A stretch of DNA of 59,065 nt from Clostridium thermopalmarium DSM 5974 (GTDB lineage Bacteria > Bacillota > Clostridia > Clostridiales > Clostridiaceae), in assembly GCF_002995795.1 (NCBI RefSeq), contig NZ_PVXN01000054.1:1-59065 (forward strand), read 5' to 3'. The position numbers and the translations under genes are program-made. The notes under the pieces were generated by a model. That model saw nothing but the letters and a program-made list of their open reading frames with translations, was not told where the DNA came from and searched no databases. Shown in pieces: positions 46,014 to 54,568 of this stretch; within the stretch, counting starts at the first letter, position 1, and the number at the start of each line of letters is the position of its first letter.

Positions 46014-47159
46014 ATGAGTATTTATTACATTCCACCAATCAATTTGGTTGGTAAAGGATGCCTTGCAGAGGCAAAAGAACCTATAAAATTATTAGGTGCT
46101 AAAAAAGCATTTGTTGTAAGTGACAAATTCCTTACTTCAAATGGAACTGTAAAAAAAGTAACAGATTTATTAGATGAGATTGGAGTTGGATACATAGTTT
46201 ATGATGATGTAAAGCCAAACCCAACAGTTACAAATGTAAACAATGGTTTAGAAATACTAAAAAAAGAACAATGTGACATTGTTATAACCATTGGTGGGGG
46301 TTCACCTCAGGATTGCGGGAAAGCAATAGCTGTTCTTGCAACAAATGGTGGCACTACAAAAGATTATGAAGGTGTTAATAAAACAAGCAAGAAATGCCTT
46401 CCAATAGTTGCAATTGCAACAACTGCGGGTACTTCTGCTGAAGTTACAATAAATTATGTAATTACAGACGAAGAACGCCATGTAAAAATGATTATGGTTG
46501 ACAGAAATGCATTAGCTTCAATTACAGTAAATGATCCAGAACTTATGTTAAGCAAACCGGCACCTTTAACAGCTGCAACAGGTATGGATGCATTAACACA
46601 TGCAATAGAAGCTGTAGTAGCAAAGGGAGCATACGATGTAACAGATTCAACTGCTTTATATGCAATTAAACAAATATTTGAGTTTCTTCCAAGAGCTGTT
46701 AAGGATGGCAGTGATATAGAAGCAAGAGAGCAGATGTGTTATGCTTGTTTCTTAAACGGTATTGCCTTTAGCAATGCTGGACTCGGAAATGTACATGCAA
46801 TGGCACATCAGCTAGGTGGTTTATATGACTTACCACACGGTGTATGCAATGCTATGCTTCTTCCATTTGTTGAGGAAGAAAATGCAAAAGCTGTTCCAGC
46901 TAAATTTCGTCCAATTGCTAAAATTATTGGCATGGATGTAACTGGAAAAACAGATGAAGAATGTGTTGATTTTGTAATTAGTAAAATAAAAGCTCTTTCA
47001 GAAGAAGTAGGTATTCCTAAGTCATTAAAACAGGTTGGTGTAGATAATCCAGACTTCGAAAAACTTGCTGAATTTGCTATGAATGATGCTTGTGCTGGTG
47101 CAAATCCTGTATTCTTTACTAAAGAAAAGTTAATTGAACTATTTAAGAAAATAGCTTAA
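46014..47159 (+). CDS. Iron-containing alcohol dehydrogenase (FucO-like)
   Basis: This is a 381-residue cytoplasmic NAD(P)-dependent type III alcohol dehydrogenase. The nucleotide motif GGGSPQDCGKAIAVLA is near 98-113. PIVAIATTAGTSAEVT follows. Metal ligands are in TGMDALTHAIEA and GNVHAMAHQLGGLYDLPHGVCNA. Relatives include lactaldehyde reductase and 1,3-propanediol/butanol dehydrogenases. AAAGGAGG precedes the ATG. As first gene of a sugar-acid operon, it may reduce the aldehyde (glycolaldehyde or lactaldehyde type) released by the downstream aldolase, which would reoxidise NADH. That role is inferred. Confidence 0.9.
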   Translation: MSIYYIPPINLVGKGCLAEAKEPIKLLGAKKAFVVSDKFLTSNGTVKKVTDLLDEIGVGYIVYDDVKPNPTVTNVNNGLEILKKEQCDIVITIGGGSPQDCGKAIAVLATNGGTTKDYEGVNKTSKKCLPIVAIATTAGTSAEVTINYVITDEERHVKMIMVDRNALASITVNDPELMLSKPAPLTAATGMDALTHAIEAVVAKGAYDVTDSTALYAIKQIFEFLPRAVKDGSDIEAREQMCYACFLNGIAFSNAGLGNVHAMAHQLGGLYDLPHGVCNAMLLPFVEEENAKAVPAKFRPIAKIIGMDVTGKTDEECVDFVISKIKALSEEVGIPKSLKQVGVDNPDFEKLAEFAMNDACAGANPVFFTKEKLIELFKKIA

Positions 47160-47252
47160 ATAATAAAATTTTAGTTGTATACCATTAAAGATTTAAGGCA
47201 AATGTGACTATATAGTGATGGCTAAAAAGTAATACATAAAATGAGAATTTAA

Positions 47253-47266
47253 TGTAAACGGATTCA
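47253..47266 (+). promoter_or_regulatory. cre (CcpA) site before the KDG-type permease
   Basis: TGTAAACGGATTCA matches every defined position of TGNAANCGNWNNCA. It lies 61 bp before the permease gene, inside the operon, so it may block read-through transcription in the presence of preferred sugars. Confidence 0.65.
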
Positions 47267-47326
47267 AAAAATGCTAGTTAAGTTTTAAATAAAATTTTAT
47301 ATAACTTTTAGTAGGGGGAAATTATT

Positions 47327-48304
47327 ATGATTATGAAGTTTCTTAAAAAAGTACCAGCTGGTATGATGATTGTTCCATTACTTATCGGTTCATTTTTAAA
47401 CACCTTTTTCCCAGAAGCTTTGAAAATTGGATCTTTTACTACAGCTACATTTTCAAGTGCAGGTGCAGCAACTGCCATGGGAATTCAGTTATTCTGTTTA
47501 GGAACTACACTACAACTTAAGGACATGCCAAAGGTTCTTAAGCGTGGAGGAATACTACTACTGTCCAAATTTATAATAGGTGCTGCTATAGGTATTATAG
47601 TTGGTAAAGTATTTGGAATGGCAGGGGTTTTAGGTTTAACAGCATTATCAGTAATAAGCGCCGTAACAAACAGTAACGGTAGCGTTTACTTGGCATTAAT
47701 GAAGTCTTATGGAGATGTAACAGACTGTGCAGCAATGGCACTTTTAGCATTAAATGATGGACCTTTCTTTACATTAATAGCTTTAGGAGCATCAGGACTT
47801 GCCAATATTCCAGGAAAGGCTTTACTTGCAACAGTAATTCCAATAATCGTAGGTATGATACTTGGAAACTTAGATAAGAGCTTAAAAGACTTTTTAGCAC
47901 CAGCAGGAGATATATTAATACCATTCGTTGGATTAACATTAGGAGCAGGAATCAACTTAACAAACGTTGTTAAGGGAGGTCCACAAGGAATAGTATTAGG
48001 TTTAATTACATTTGGAGTGGGTGGAGCATTCATTGTGTTCTGCGATAGAGTAATAGGAAGACGTCCAGGATATGCAGGATGGGCAGTTGCAACAACTGCT
48101 GGAAATGCTATAGCTGTGCCTGCAGCTGTTGCATTAATAGATCCATCATGGGCACCTTATGTAGATATAGCAACATCTCAAGTAGCAGCATCTACAGTTG
48201 TTACAGCAATATTAGCACCTTTAATGACTGACTGGTGGGCAAAGAAATATGGATGTCCACAACTTGAGTTGAAGAATCCATCAGGATCAGAAGTAAGTGC
48301 ATAA
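47327..48304 (+). CDS. kdgT: 2-keto-3-deoxygluconate permease family transporter
   Basis: This 325-residue integral membrane protein has about ten hydrophobic segments and matches the KdgT family in full (VPAGMMIVPLLIGSFLNTFFPE, AAATAMGIQLFCLGTTLQLKD, VISAVTNSNGSVYLALMKSYGD, GWAVATTAGNAIAVPAAVALIDP). Known members import 2-keto-3-deoxygluconate by proton symport. Here the real substrate may be another aldonic or keto-deoxy acid, set by the dehydratase downstream. TAGGGGG lies upstream of the ATG; a second ATG six bases later is also possible. Confidence 0.9.
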   Translation: MIMKFLKKVPAGMMIVPLLIGSFLNTFFPEALKIGSFTTATFSSAGAATAMGIQLFCLGTTLQLKDMPKVLKRGGILLLSKFIIGAAIGIIVGKVFGMAGVLGLTALSVISAVTNSNGSVYLALMKSYGDVTDCAAMALLALNDGPFFTLIALGASGLANIPGKALLATVIPIIVGMILGNLDKSLKDFLAPAGDILIPFVGLTLGAGINLTNVVKGGPQGIVLGLITFGVGGAFIVFCDRVIGRRPGYAGWAVATTAGNAIAVPAAVALIDPSWAPYVDIATSQVAASTVVTAILAPLMTDWWAKKYGCPQLELKNPSGSEVSA

Positions 48305-48354
48305 CTATATTTTAATATATAAATAAAATAAAAAGAAAAAAAGGAGCGATAACT

Positions 48355-48636
48355 ATGATTAATGCATTAATAGTTGAAGAAAAAGATAATGTTATAGTAG
48401 CAATTGAACCTATAGCAAAAGGTTCTGAAGTTAACTACAAATTAAAAGATGGTACTGTAAAAACATTAACGGCACAACAAGATATCACAATATATCACAA
48501 GTTAGCAGCAGTGGATATTGCAAAAGGTACTCCAATTGTTAAATATGGGGAACATATAGGGGCTGCAGCAGTTGACATTAAAGCTGGAGAGCATGTTCAT
48601 GAACATAATGTAGAAAGCGTTAGAGAAGAACTGTAA
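48355..48636 (+). CDS. UxaA-family dehydratase, small SAF-domain subunit
   Basis: The 93-residue protein is a stand-alone SAF domain. It corresponds to the N-terminal part of altronate/galactarate dehydratases (DNVIVAIEPIAKGSEV, TPIVKYGEHIGAAAVDIKAGEHVHEHNVESV). The His-rich ending GEHVHEHNVES matches the family. In E. coli UxaA this domain is fused to the catalytic part; here it is a separate gene 40 bp upstream of it, an arrangement common in Firmicutes. AAAGGAG precedes the ATG. Confidence 0.9.
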   Translation: MINALIVEEKDNVIVAIEPIAKGSEVNYKLKDGTVKTLTAQQDITIYHKLAAVDIAKGTPIVKYGEHIGAAAVDIKAGEHVHEHNVESVREEL

Positions 48637-48676
48637 ACAAGAAGAACTATAAACAAAATTTAAGGAGGAATTAATT

Positions 48677-49837
48677 ATGAATTTCTATGGATATAAAAGA
48701 CCAGATGGAAGAGTTGGAGTAAGAAACCACGTTTTAATTTTACCTGCAAGTGTATGTGCTTCAGACACAACAAGATTAGTTGCATCACAAGTTCAAGGAG
48801 CTGTAACATTTAACAACCAAAATGGTTGTTCACAGGTTGCTCCGGACCAACAATTCACAATGGATGTAATGGCTGGATTTGCAGCTAACCCTAATATTTA
48901 TGGTACAGTAGTTATTTCCCTTGGATGTGAAAACTGCCAAATGGATTTAGTTGTTGAAGCGATCAAAGAAAGAACTAATAAGCCTATGAAAACTGTTATT
49001 ATTCAAGAAGCAGGTGGAACACTTAAAGCAATAGAACAAGCCGTTCGTTATGCTAAAGAGATGGTAGAAGAAGCTAGTATGCAAAGAAGAGAAGAATTCC
49101 CAATATCTGAACTAATTGTTGGTACAGAATGTGGTGGATCAGACCCAACATCAGGACTTGCTTCTAATCCTGTAGTAGGAGAGCTTAGTGATAGATTAGT
49201 AGACTTAGGAGCAACATCTATATTAAGTGAAACAACTGAGTTTATAGGTGCAGAACATATCTTAGCAAGACGTGGAAAAACTAAAGAAATTAGTGATAGA
49301 ATATATGAAATAGTTCATAGATACGAAAATGCACTTAGATTAGTTGGAGAAGAAGTTAGAGATGGTAACCCATCACCAGGAAATAAAGCAGGTGGATTAA
49401 CAACTCTTGAAGAAAAATCTCTTGGATGTATCCATAAAGGTGGACATAGAGAAATAAGTGCTGTATATGATTATGCTAAACAAGTTGATGAAAAGGGATT
49501 AGTTATTATGGATACTCCAGGAAACGACCCATCATCAGTTGCAGGTATGATTGCAGGAGGAGCTCAAATAGTTGTATTTACAACTGGACGTGGTACTCCA
49601 ACTGGTAACCCGATTGCACCAGTTATAAAAATTACAGGAAATAAAATTACTTATAAAAACATGGAAGACAATATGGATTTTGATGCAAGTGGTGTAATTT
49701 ATGGAACTAAGACTTTAGAAGAATTAGGAGATGAATTACTAAATAAAGTTGTTGAAACAGCAAACGGTAAACTTACAAAGGCAGAATCTCTTGGTTACAA
49801 TGAGATAGCTATAGCTAGAGTTTGTAACTACGTTTAA
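48677..49837 (+). CDS. UxaA-family sugar-acid dehydratase, large subunit
   Basis: The 386-residue protein matches the C-terminal catalytic part of the altronate/galactarate dehydratase family. It opens with FYGYKRPDGRVGVRNHVLILP and continues with NNQNGCSQVAPDQQ, SLGCENCQMDLV, GTECGGSDPTSGLASNPVVGEL, and FTTGRGTPTGNPIAPVIKITGN. The conserved Cys residues bind iron. With the SAF subunit it would dehydrate an aldonic acid to a 2-keto-3-deoxy acid. Altronate is the textbook substrate. The absence of uxaB/uxaC and kdgK here, and the FAH and DapA genes that follow, suggest a different sugar acid. Confidence 0.88.
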   Translation: MNFYGYKRPDGRVGVRNHVLILPASVCASDTTRLVASQVQGAVTFNNQNGCSQVAPDQQFTMDVMAGFAANPNIYGTVVISLGCENCQMDLVVEAIKERTNKPMKTVIIQEAGGTLKAIEQAVRYAKEMVEEASMQRREEFPISELIVGTECGGSDPTSGLASNPVVGELSDRLVDLGATSILSETTEFIGAEHILARRGKTKEISDRIYEIVHRYENALRLVGEEVRDGNPSPGNKAGGLTTLEEKSLGCIHKGGHREISAVYDYAKQVDEKGLVIMDTPGNDPSSVAGMIAGGAQIVVFTTGRGTPTGNPIAPVIKITGNKITYKNMEDNMDFDASGVIYGTKTLEELGDELLNKVVETANGKLTKAESLGYNEIAIARVCNYV

Positions 49838-49856
49838 TAGATATATTTAAGTTTAT

Positions 49857-49887
49857 ATTAGGCTTGCATCTTTGCAGGCCTAATTAT
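49857..49887 (+). terminator. Hairpin between the dehydratase and FAH genes
   Basis: TTAGGCTTGCA pairs with TGCAGGCCTAA with a small loop, followed by TTAT. The tail is weak, so partial termination or mRNA processing is more likely. Confidence 0.5.
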
Positions 49888-49936
49888 ATGCAAGAAATGA
49901 GATAAGTTATAGAGTATAGAAAGGGGGGGGCTTAAC

Positions 49937-50836
49937 ATGAAATTTATTTCTTTCAAAGAATCAGGAGAAGAAAAATTAGGAGTTTTATCTAAAGACGGTA
50001 CTTTAGCAATAGAATTATCCAGTCTTAACCTAAGTAAGAACTTTTACGGTATGATTGATTTAGTAAACAATATTTCAGACTGTGATATGGATACAATCCG
50101 AAATATTATATTAGAAGATTCTGTAGATAATATTGTAACATATCCATTGAATAAAATAAGAGTCTGCGCACCAATAAAAAAGCCAATACACGATATTATT
50201 TGTGTAGGTGTAAATTATAAAGATCATTTAGAAGAGACTAAGGAAAGCTTTGATAAGAACAGTTTTACAGAACCTAAAAAGACTGTATATTTTTCAAAGA
50301 GAGTTACAGAAGCTATTGGTCCAGAGGATAAAATAATAAGTCACTCTGACCTTGATGAAGAGTTAGATTATGAAGTTGAACTAGCAGTTATTATTGGTAA
50401 AAGAGGAATAAATATTCCTAAGGATAAGGCCGAAGATTATATTTTCGGTTATACAATAATGAATGATATTTCAGCAAGAGCTCTACAACAGCAGCATCTT
50501 CAGTGGTATAGAGGAAAGAGCCTAGATACTTTCACAGCATTAGGACCTGTTGTAGTACATAAAAGTGAAATACCATTTCCAGTTGAATTGAATGTATGCA
50601 GTAGAGTAAATGGAGAATTAAGACAAAATTCTAATACTAAGCTTTTTTTAACAGACATTCCAAGCATAATTGCTGAAATTTCTAGTGGAATGACTTTAGA
50701 GCCGGGAGATATTATTGCTACAGGTACTCCATCAGGTGTTGGAATGGGATTTAAGCCACCACGATTTATGAAATCTGGAGATGTAGTTGAATGTGAGATT
50801 GAAAATATTGGGATATTGAAAAATATCGTTGAATAA
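49937..50836 (+). CDS. Fumarylacetoacetate hydrolase (FAH) family protein
   Basis: The 299-residue protein has the FAH fold at about 85-299: IICVGVNYKDHLEE, then the metal-binding Glu residues in LDEELDYEVELAVIIGKRG, GYTIMNDISARALQ, KSLDTFTALGPVV and GDIIATGTPSGVGMG. Family members hydrolyse acylpyruvates or act on keto-deoxy sugar acids, for example 2,4-diketo-3-deoxy-acid hydrolase or 2-keto-3-deoxy-D-arabinonate dehydratase. Either would fit after a UxaA-like dehydratase. A run of eight G (49923-49930) sits in its ribosome binding site. Confidence 0.88.
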   Translation: MKFISFKESGEEKLGVLSKDGTLAIELSSLNLSKNFYGMIDLVNNISDCDMDTIRNIILEDSVDNIVTYPLNKIRVCAPIKKPIHDIICVGVNYKDHLEETKESFDKNSFTEPKKTVYFSKRVTEAIGPEDKIISHSDLDEELDYEVELAVIIGKRGINIPKDKAEDYIFGYTIMNDISARALQQQHLQWYRGKSLDTFTALGPVVVHKSEIPFPVELNVCSRVNGELRQNSNTKLFLTDIPSIIAEISSGMTLEPGDIIATGTPSGVGMGFKPPRFMKSGDVVECEIENIGILKNIVE

Positions 50837-50867
50837 CAAAACGTATAATAAAAGGAGTGTATATATT

Positions 50868-51761
50868 ATGACAGGAAAATGGTTAACCCCTGTGGTTACT
50901 GCATTTGATAAGGACGGAAACATTGACAGTGAAGCAAATAAAAATATCTACGATTTTCTAATTAAAGGTGGAGTAGATGGTTTAGTTATAATGGGCAGCA
51001 CAGGTGAGTTCTTTACAATGACTATGGAACAAAAGAAGGAATTAATTAAGCTTGCAGTGGAGCATGTAAATAAGAGAACAAAGGTTTTTATAGGTACAAG
51101 CTGTATGTCTGCTGATGAAACTATTGAACTTTCTAATTATGCCAATGAAGTTGGAGCAGATGCTGTTATGGTTATAAGCCCATATTATTTTGCTCTATCT
51201 AACGAGAGTGTTGAACTTTTCTATGATAAAGTAGCAGAAGGAACAAAAGCAGATATTTATCTATACAATTTCCCAGCTAGAACTGGATATGATTTAACAC
51301 CAGAAGTTACTTTAAATTTAGCAAGAAAGCACAAAAACATCGTTGGTTATAAAGATACAGTTACAGAAATGGGACACACAAGAGCACTTATAGAAACAAT
51401 GCATAAAGAGTTCCCAGAATTTGAAGTTTATTCAGGATTTGATGAAAATTTTGCACACAATATACTTAGTGGTGGAGCTGGATGCATTGGGGGTCTTTCT
51501 AATTTTGCACCAGAAATATGCTCTGCATGGGTAAAGGCTATAAATGAAAAAGATTTTGATAAGGTTGCTGAAATTCAAAAGATTATTAATGAAATGATGG
51601 CAATTTACGATATTGGGACACCATTCATTCCTATTGTTAAGAAAGCCATGATGATAAGAGGAATTGAGATGCAGGATTACTGCACTGTCCCATTTATTCA
51701 GGCTAATGATGAACAAACAGCTAAGATTAAGACGTTAATGGAAAAATTAAACTTAATCTAA
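50868..51761 (+). CDS. DapA/NAL-family aldolase
   Basis: The 297-residue TIM-barrel lyase matches the dihydrodipicolinate synthase/N-acetylneuraminate lyase family. GSTGEFFTMTMEQKKELIKL binds the pyruvate carboxylate, Tyr is in LYNFPARTG, and the Schiff-base Lys is in IVGYKDTV. Being in a sugar-acid operon, it more likely cleaves a 2-keto-3-deoxy acid to pyruvate and an aldehyde than makes lysine precursors. I start at ATG 50868 behind AAAGGAGTG; a frame opening at 50829 has no site and overlaps the FAH gene. Confidence 0.9.
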   Translation: MTGKWLTPVVTAFDKDGNIDSEANKNIYDFLIKGGVDGLVIMGSTGEFFTMTMEQKKELIKLAVEHVNKRTKVFIGTSCMSADETIELSNYANEVGADAVMVISPYYFALSNESVELFYDKVAEGTKADIYLYNFPARTGYDLTPEVTLNLARKHKNIVGYKDTVTEMGHTRALIETMHKEFPEFEVYSGFDENFAHNILSGGAGCIGGLSNFAPEICSAWVKAINEKDFDKVAEIQKIINEMMAIYDIGTPFIPIVKKAMMIRGIEMQDYCTVPFIQANDEQTAKIKTLMEKLNLI

Positions 51762-51776
51762 GAAGGTGAAATTATC

Positions 51777-52280
51777 ATGGCCTTAAATTATACAGAAAAC
51801 CTTGAAAAGGGAATTGAGTTATTGCAAAAAAGAGGAGCCTTTCTCACTGTAAAAGATGAAGATAGATTAAATACTATGACCATAGGTTGGGGAAGTGTAG
51901 GTTTTCAATGGAGAATACCTGTTTTCGCTGTACTTGTTAGGAAATCAAGGTATACCCATAATCTCATAGAAAATGCTACAGAATTTACAATAAGCATACC
52001 TTTTGAAGAGGAATTAAAGAAAAGTTTAGTATTTTGTGGTACAAAGTCAGGAAGAGATTTTGATAAATTTCAAGAATGTGACTTAAAGACTGAGGGCGGT
52101 AAAGAAGTAAGCACTCCGGTGATAGCAAACTGCGGACTTATATATGAATGTAAAATAATATATAAGCAAGATATGGATCCAAGCTTATTAGATGAAGATT
52201 TAGATAAGAATTGCTATCCAGATAAAGATTACCATACCATGTATTTTGGTAAAATTGTAGCTTGTTATATGAATAAATAG
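51777..52280 (+). CDS. Flavin reductase-like FMN-binding split-barrel protein
   Basis: The 167-residue protein has the flavin-reductase-like fold (KRGAFLTVKDEDRLNTMTIGWGSVGFQWRIPVFAVLVRKSRYTHNLIENATEFTISIP; later CGLIYECKI). Relatives reduce FMN with NAD(P)H or bind FMN as small oxidoreductases. Its place as last gene of the sugar-acid operon, 15 bp after the aldolase and before the terminator, is clear; the role there is unknown. AGAAGGTGA precedes the ATG. Confidence 0.82.
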   Translation: MALNYTENLEKGIELLQKRGAFLTVKDEDRLNTMTIGWGSVGFQWRIPVFAVLVRKSRYTHNLIENATEFTISIPFEEELKKSLVFCGTKSGRDFDKFQECDLKTEGGKEVSTPVIANCGLIYECKIIYKQDMDPSLLDEDLDKNCYPDKDYHTMYFGKIVACYMNK

Positions 52281-52287
52281 TTAATGG

Positions 52288-52321
52288 AAAAGCTCCAGCA
52301 AATATTTACTGGGGCTTTTTT
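52288..52321 (+). terminator. Terminator of the sugar-acid operon
   Basis: AAAGCTCCAG pairs with CTGGGGCTTT across a 10-nt loop, followed by a T run. Confidence 0.85.
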
Positions 52322-52350
52322 ATAAGTTGAACTTGAGTTTTTTTATATAA

Positions 52351-53295
52351 TTATATTGCTTTATTATCTTCTTGCATGATTAAATCTTCCTCATTAACGA
52401 GGTTGCTATCTTGGTACTGAACTTTAATCGATTTTATATAGTCGTTCCTTTTCTGAAGATTAACCATTCCTCTCATGCAAACTGCAAGAAACATTGTTCC
52501 TATGATTAAAAACAGGAAGTTTTCCTTTTCAAATTTAAAGCTATAGAATTCGCTTATGAAATTATCTTTTTCTTTGCTGTGAATTTTATAGGAAAATAAT
52601 ATATTTTTTACTTTAGCTATATCATCTATACTTTGCTCATCTGAATAATTTTCAATAAAATCAATTAAACTATTATGATTAATAACTTTAACTGAGATAT
52701 CAGTATTTCTTGATGAGTTACACACATCATTTTTGATTGCAATTACGTCAATAATTGGATATTTATAATTAATGATTTTTTCTAATACCTTTTTATAATT
52801 TCTACATTGTAAATCAAGGCTACTAACTCTAGTTTCTTCATTCATATTGTCTTTAATACAATTTTCTATAGAATCAACCAATATAGGATTAGATAAGGTT
52901 TTAACCTCAATATTAAATATAGCATTAGGGCTAATTACTATGTGATTGAAATGTTGTTCTAAGTTATCTACTTTTAGACTAATATCCTCAATAACTTTAA
53001 ATTTTTCTTTATCTAAACATTGAAGAGCATATTTAACTTGCTTATCTATTCTTTTATTTGCTGCTCTAATTATTCTATCTTTATAAAAATCCTTAAGTAT
53101 ACTTATAATTTCGCCTGGCGTTTTGCTAGAGACAAAAACAGTTAAGCCTATTAATATAAGAGATACGGGAATAACCATCCACGGAGCATCGGGAGATAGA
53201 TTACGACTAATAGATAGCCTAATGAGACATAATCCTGATACAATATATAAAAGACCTATAACTCTGTTAAATAGTCTTAAGGCAAAGGATTTCAT
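52351..53295 (-). CDS. Membrane protein with a NERD (nuclease-related) domain
   Basis: The 314-residue protein has two hydrophobic segments near 10-55 (VIGLLYIVSGLCLIRL, WMVIPVSLILIGLTVFVSS). A NERD-like domain spans about 95-220 (LEQHFNHIVISPNAIFNIEVKTLSNP with the IEVK core, then DVIAIKND), and a last hydrophobic segment lies near 270-290 (FLFLIIGTMFLAVC). NERD proteins are related to restriction-type nucleases, but few have known roles. The Asp usual in the IDH-type motif appears as Asn (FNHI), so activity is uncertain. It is transcribed alone. The 252-bp gap upstream (53296-53547) holds one hairpin. Confidence 0.7.
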   Translation of the reverse strand: MKSFALRLFNRVIGLLYIVSGLCLIRLSISRNLSPDAPWMVIPVSLILIGLTVFVSSKTPGEIISILKDFYKDRIIRAANKRIDKQVKYALQCLDKEKFKVIEDISLKVDNLEQHFNHIVISPNAIFNIEVKTLSNPILVDSIENCIKDNMNEETRVSSLDLQCRNYKKVLEKIINYKYPIIDVIAIKNDVCNSSRNTDISVKVINHNSLIDFIENYSDEQSIDDIAKVKNILFSYKIHSKEKDNFISEFYSFKFEKENFLFLIIGTMFLAVCMRGMVNLQKRNDYIKSIKVQYQDSNLVNEEDLIMQEDNKAI

Positions 53296-53470
53296 TTAAA
53301 CACTTCCTTCTTTATTTTGGTAAGTAACACATAATAATAATATTTTATACCTTTTTATGAAATTATATGTATATAGTTAATTTTACATTAATTTAAACAA
53401 AATTGATATCTTATTAAAATGTTACTGGATAGCTTTTTGATGAATTTCCATGTATGGAAGCATATATATA

Positions 53471-53518
53471 GTGGGAAAAGATAAAGTAATTATCTTACTC
53501 CCACTTTTAATTTGATTA
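53471..53518. terminator. Hairpin between the NERD and transglutaminase genes
   Basis: GTGGG..AAGATAA (53471-53483) pairs with TTATCTTAC..CCCAC (to 53514), followed on the plus strand by TTTTAATTT. It probably ends the minus-strand transglutaminase transcript, although the better T run is on the other strand. Confidence 0.5.
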
Positions 53519-53547
53519 AAAAATTTAGTTAGAATTTACAAATCTAC

Positions 53548-54363
53548 TTAGTTTATAGATAAAAAATTAGCTGCAAAAGGATAGTGCCTTAACATTATAA
53601 GTCTAGATTCAAATTTAATGTATTCTTTGGCAAGATATTTAAAGTCTAATCTAGTGGCGGTGTCCATTAAGTAAGCGGATCTTGTAGAGCCTTCTTTTCG
53701 ATTTTCATTTAGAGCTTTAATTATTTCATTCGCAGTTTTTATTCCTATTCCATGACCATAATATGTTCCATCTCCTAGATCTATGGCGTTTTCCCCTTGC
53801 CATTCTGGAGTTTTTGGATTTACGTCAGGATTTTTAAAATATCTACAATCACCTGGGAAATAATCTATAACATTTGAATAGGTTGCAATTCCAAGGTCAT
53901 CATCAAGGTATTTCCAATTCATTAAGTATATGTGATCAAATAATCTATTAAATAGTTTTCTAGGAAGTATATCTAATAAAGCCTTATAATAAAGAATAAC
54001 TATAGCAGTAGAACATTCTGTACCGTACATGGAGCTATTCAAATATATGTCTTCAATTGCAGCATAAGGTTCTACACCTCTTTTTAACAAAAAACCTCCT
54101 TCAGAGGTTAGAGTCCAGTATTTTGGATTGCATTTAGCCTCCTTAAATACTCTAAATCTAAAATTGCTCTTATATAGATCCCTAGAAGCTTTAATAATAC
54201 TTAGCCTTAAATCTAGTTCAAATTTTAGTTCCTTTAGAGAATCAAATCTGTAGATTTTGTTACTGGAGGTCATAGTGTTTACAATTTTTTCTTCAAGAGG
54301 TTTTAAGTTATATTGCTTGTTTATGTCATCAGTGCTCATAATTTTATTGGAGATTATTAACAT
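53548..54363 (-). CDS. tgl: Protein-glutamine gamma-glutamyltransferase (spore transglutaminase)
   Basis: The 271-residue protein matches Bacillus Tgl, which cross-links spore-coat proteins through epsilon-(gamma-glutamyl)lysine bonds. The active-site Cys is in YGTECSTAIVILYYKALL (Cys117, B. subtilis Cys116). The conserved block PGDCRYFKNPDVNPKTPEWQGENAIDLGDGTYYGHGIG is complete. I start at ATG 54363 because AGGAGG lies 6 nt upstream; an extension of 11 codons has no site. It is a little longer than the 245-residue Bacillus enzyme. A sporulating host and mother-cell expression are inferred. Confidence 0.9.
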   Translation of the reverse strand: MLIISNKIMSTDDINKQYNLKPLEEKIVNTMTSSNKIYRFDSLKELKFELDLRLSIIKASRDLYKSNFRFRVFKEAKCNPKYWTLTSEGGFLLKRGVEPYAAIEDIYLNSSMYGTECSTAIVILYYKALLDILPRKLFNRLFDHIYLMNWKYLDDDLGIATYSNVIDYFPGDCRYFKNPDVNPKTPEWQGENAIDLGDGTYYGHGIGIKTANEIIKALNENRKEGSTRSAYLMDTATRLDFKYLAKEYIKFESRLIMLRHYPFAANFLSIN

Positions 54364-54568
54364 TGCTATCCTCCTATTAATTGAAAAACTATACATTATA
54401 TACTATGAAATAACTAATAAGTTGCTAATTTTTTTAAAAACAATAGATATGGAATTGGTGTTTTTTGATATAGTTGACTATATAAGTTGATAGATATATA
54501 ATTTAAATGAATATAGTAATAATTACTGTTTAAAGAAGTTAAAAATATATAAGCGTTTGGTGGGGACT

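Noticed and set aside
50868-51761. Biosynthetic dihydrodipicolinate synthase (dapA)
   Set aside because: Family motifs are shared, but the gene lies inside an IclR-controlled sugar-acid operon with no lysine genes, so a catabolic aldolase is more likely.
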